From positions 1 to 6,290 of the forward strand of contig CAYVVW010000119.1 of NCBI GenBank assembly GCA_964455335.1: DNA of 6,290 bases, read 5' to 3'. The stretch's first letter is position 1. Each line of letters begins with the position of its first letter. Positions 5,138-6,290 of the stretch are shown here, piece after piece. This DNA comes from Marvinbryantia sp964455335. Lineage in GTDB: Bacteria > Bacillota > Clostridia > Lachnospirales > Lachnospiraceae. The notes below the pieces were generated by a model. The model did not search any database. It was given only the letters and a program-made list of their open reading frames with translations, and was not told the origin of the DNA. The translations under genes and the position numbers were made by a program.

Positions 5138-6172
5138 ATGAGAGGGGAAAGCGATTGTCTGGTTTTGGCCATTGAGACGTCCTGCGATGAGACGGCCGCG
5201 GCCGTCGTGAAAAATGGGCGCACGGTTTGTTCCAATGTCATTTCGTCCCAGGTGGACTTGCACAAATTGTACGGCGGGGTCGTGCCGGAGATCGCGTCAC
5301 GCAAGCATATGGAAAACATCATCCCCGTGATAGAGGAGGCACTGGCGGTGGCAAACGTTTCCCTGTCGGACATCCATGCCATCGGCGTGACGTATGGGCC
5401 AGGCCTTGTGGGGGCGCTGCTCGTGGGCGTCTCCGTGGCAAAGGCGATCGCTTACGCAAGGAACATTCCTTTGGTGGGCGTGCACCACATCGAGGGGCAC
5501 ATTGCGGCAAATTTCCTCGAACACAAAGAATTAGAGCCGCCATTTTTGTGCCTGGTCGCATCGGGGGGTCACACGCATTTGGTGGTCGAGGAGGCATATG
5601 GGCAGTTCCGCGTCCTCGGAAGGACGAGGGATGACGCGGCCGGGGAGGCGTTTGACAAGGTGGCGCGCGCCATCGGGCTGGGCTACCCAGGGGGGCCGAT
5701 GATCGACAGGGTCGCAAAGGATGGAAACCCCGATGCGATCCCCTTTCCCCGCGCGCGCGTGGCGGACGCGCCCTATGATTTTAGCTTCAGCGGCCTAAAA
5801 TCCGCCGTGCTCAATTACCTGAACGGCTGCCGTATGCGGCAGGAGGAATTTTCGCAGGCTGACGTGGCGGCGTCGTTCCAAAAAGCGGTGGTGGACGTCC
5901 TCGTGGAGCGCGCCATGCTGGCCGCCGGGGAATTTGGGTTTCGCCAGGTGGCGCTCTGTGGCGGCGTCGCGTCCAACAGGGCGCTGCGATCGGCCATGGG
6001 GGAAGCCTGCAAGAAAAGGGGCTTGCAGCTTTATGTGCCATCCCCCATTTTTTGCACGGACAATGCCGCCATGATCGGCGCGGCCGCCTACTACGCATAC
6101 CAAAATGGCGCAAGGAGCGGGCCGGATCTGAACGCGGTGCCAAACCTCGCGCTGGGGGCGCCGGCCTCGTAG
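5138..6172 (+). CDS. tsaD: tRNA N6-adenosine threonylcarbamoyltransferase TsaD
   Basis: A 344-residue catalytic subunit of t6A synthesis. It transfers the threonylcarbamoyl group from threonylcarbamoyl-AMP to A37 of ANN-decoding tRNAs, working with TsaB and TsaE encoded upstream. Motifs run in family order: IETSCDETAAAVV (12-24), GGVVPEIASRKH (46-57), YGPGLVGALLVG (86-97), the metal ligands in HIEGH (His117 and His121), SGGHTHL (142-148), FDKVARAIGLGYPGGP (172-187), DFSFSGLKSAV (214-224), CGGVASNRALR (274-284) and CTDNAAMIG (306-314, with Asp308 as third metal ligand). The length is normal. ATG 5138 follows AAGGAGG (5121-5127), a near-perfect ribosome binding site at ten bases. It begins 37 bases after the RNase Z-like gene, with no promoter visible in the gap. 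No convincing terminator follows. Confidence 0.97.
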   Translation: MRGESDCLVLAIETSCDETAAAVVKNGRTVCSNVISSQVDLHKLYGGVVPEIASRKHMENIIPVIEEALAVANVSLSDIHAIGVTYGPGLVGALLVGVSVAKAIAYARNIPLVGVHHIEGHIAANFLEHKELEPPFLCLVASGGHTHLVVEEAYGQFRVLGRTRDDAAGEAFDKVARAIGLGYPGGPMIDRVAKDGNPDAIPFPRARVADAPYDFSFSGLKSAVLNYLNGCRMRQEEFSQADVAASFQKAVVDVLVERAMLAAGEFGFRQVALCGGVASNRALRSAMGEACKKRGLQLYVPSPIFCTDNAAMIGAAAYYAYQNGARSGPDLNAVPNLALGAPAS

Positions 6173-6218
6173 CTACCCCGTAAATTTGTAAATGTAGGAT
6201 TAATGCAGGAAATTTTTC

Positions 6219-6247
6219 TTGCAAAATCGCGGACATGGTGTTATCGT
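6219..6247 (+). promoter_or_regulatory. Candidate promoter for the gene beyond the window
   Basis: TTGCAA (6219-6224) is 17 bases from TATCGT (6242-6247; 4 of 6). The -35 context TCTTGCAAAA is identical to that of the ribU promoter at 637. An imperfect palindrome, GCAGGAAA-TT-TTTCTTGC (6205-6222), overlaps the -35 box and could be an operator. The -10 box is weak, so confidence is moderate. Confidence 0.45.
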
Positions 6248-6264
6248 ACAACACAGAAGGAACA

Positions 6265-6285
6265 GCCGCCCACAAGGTGGTTGGC
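6265..6285 (+). other. Hairpin at the window end, possible start of a structured leader
   Basis: GCCGCCCAC (6265-6273) pairs with GTGGTTGGC (6277-6285) around an AAG loop, with one C-T mismatch and one G-U pair. It begins about ten bases after the expected start of the transcript from the promoter at 6219-6247. The sequence ends five bases later, so its class (leader, small RNA or chance hairpin) cannot be decided. Confidence 0.35.
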
Positions 6286-6290
6286 CTAGG

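Overview
The window looks like chromosomal DNA from a GC-rich member of the Clostridia (Bacillota). The evidence is the strong AGGAGG-type ribosome binding sites, an FMN riboswitch ahead of an ECF-type riboflavin S component (RibU), a GGGtGRT-family protein, a YcxB-like protein and the TsaE-TsaB-RimI-TsaD gene order. A gut anaerobe is plausible, but the sequence alone does not fix genus or order. All recognisable genes are on the + strand. No phage, plasmid, transposase or CRISPR genes are present.

Layout: (1) 1-597 is the 3' part of a GGGtGRT-family gene cut by the window edge. (2) 598-1162 is a 565-base non-coding stretch and the most unusual part. It holds a good sigma-A-type promoter (638-666), an FMN riboswitch aptamer (about 684-796), an intrinsic terminator (815-855) and then a tandem array (920-1107) of five 36-38 base units, each made of two small tetraloop hairpins. 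(3) 1163-1813 is ribU. (4) 1843-6172 is a tightly spaced run: a YcxB-like membrane protein, tsaE, tsaB, rimI, an RNase Z-like metallo-beta-lactamase-fold gene and tsaD. The tsaB-rimI gap (3491-3651) holds a 139-base palindrome-rich element whose left end contains the tsaB stop codon. (5) 6173-6290 is non-coding and carries a candidate promoter and the start of a structured leader for whatever lies downstream.

How the genes fit together: TsaB, TsaD and TsaE are the bacterial partners that transfer the threonylcarbamoyl group from the TsaC/TsaC2 product to A37 of ANN-decoding tRNAs (t6A synthesis); TsaC is not in the window. RimI, a protein N-acetyltransferase, is a common passenger in this cluster. 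The RNase Z-like gene, between rimI and tsaD, suggests a tRNA maturation theme, although its exact substrate is not proven. No clear promoter is visible between ribU and tsaD. Read-through from the FMN-controlled promoter into the t6A genes is therefore possible, but this is inference.

I see no wholly new protein system. The least explained items are the alternating-hairpin array in the ribU leader and the palindromic element between tsaB and rimI.
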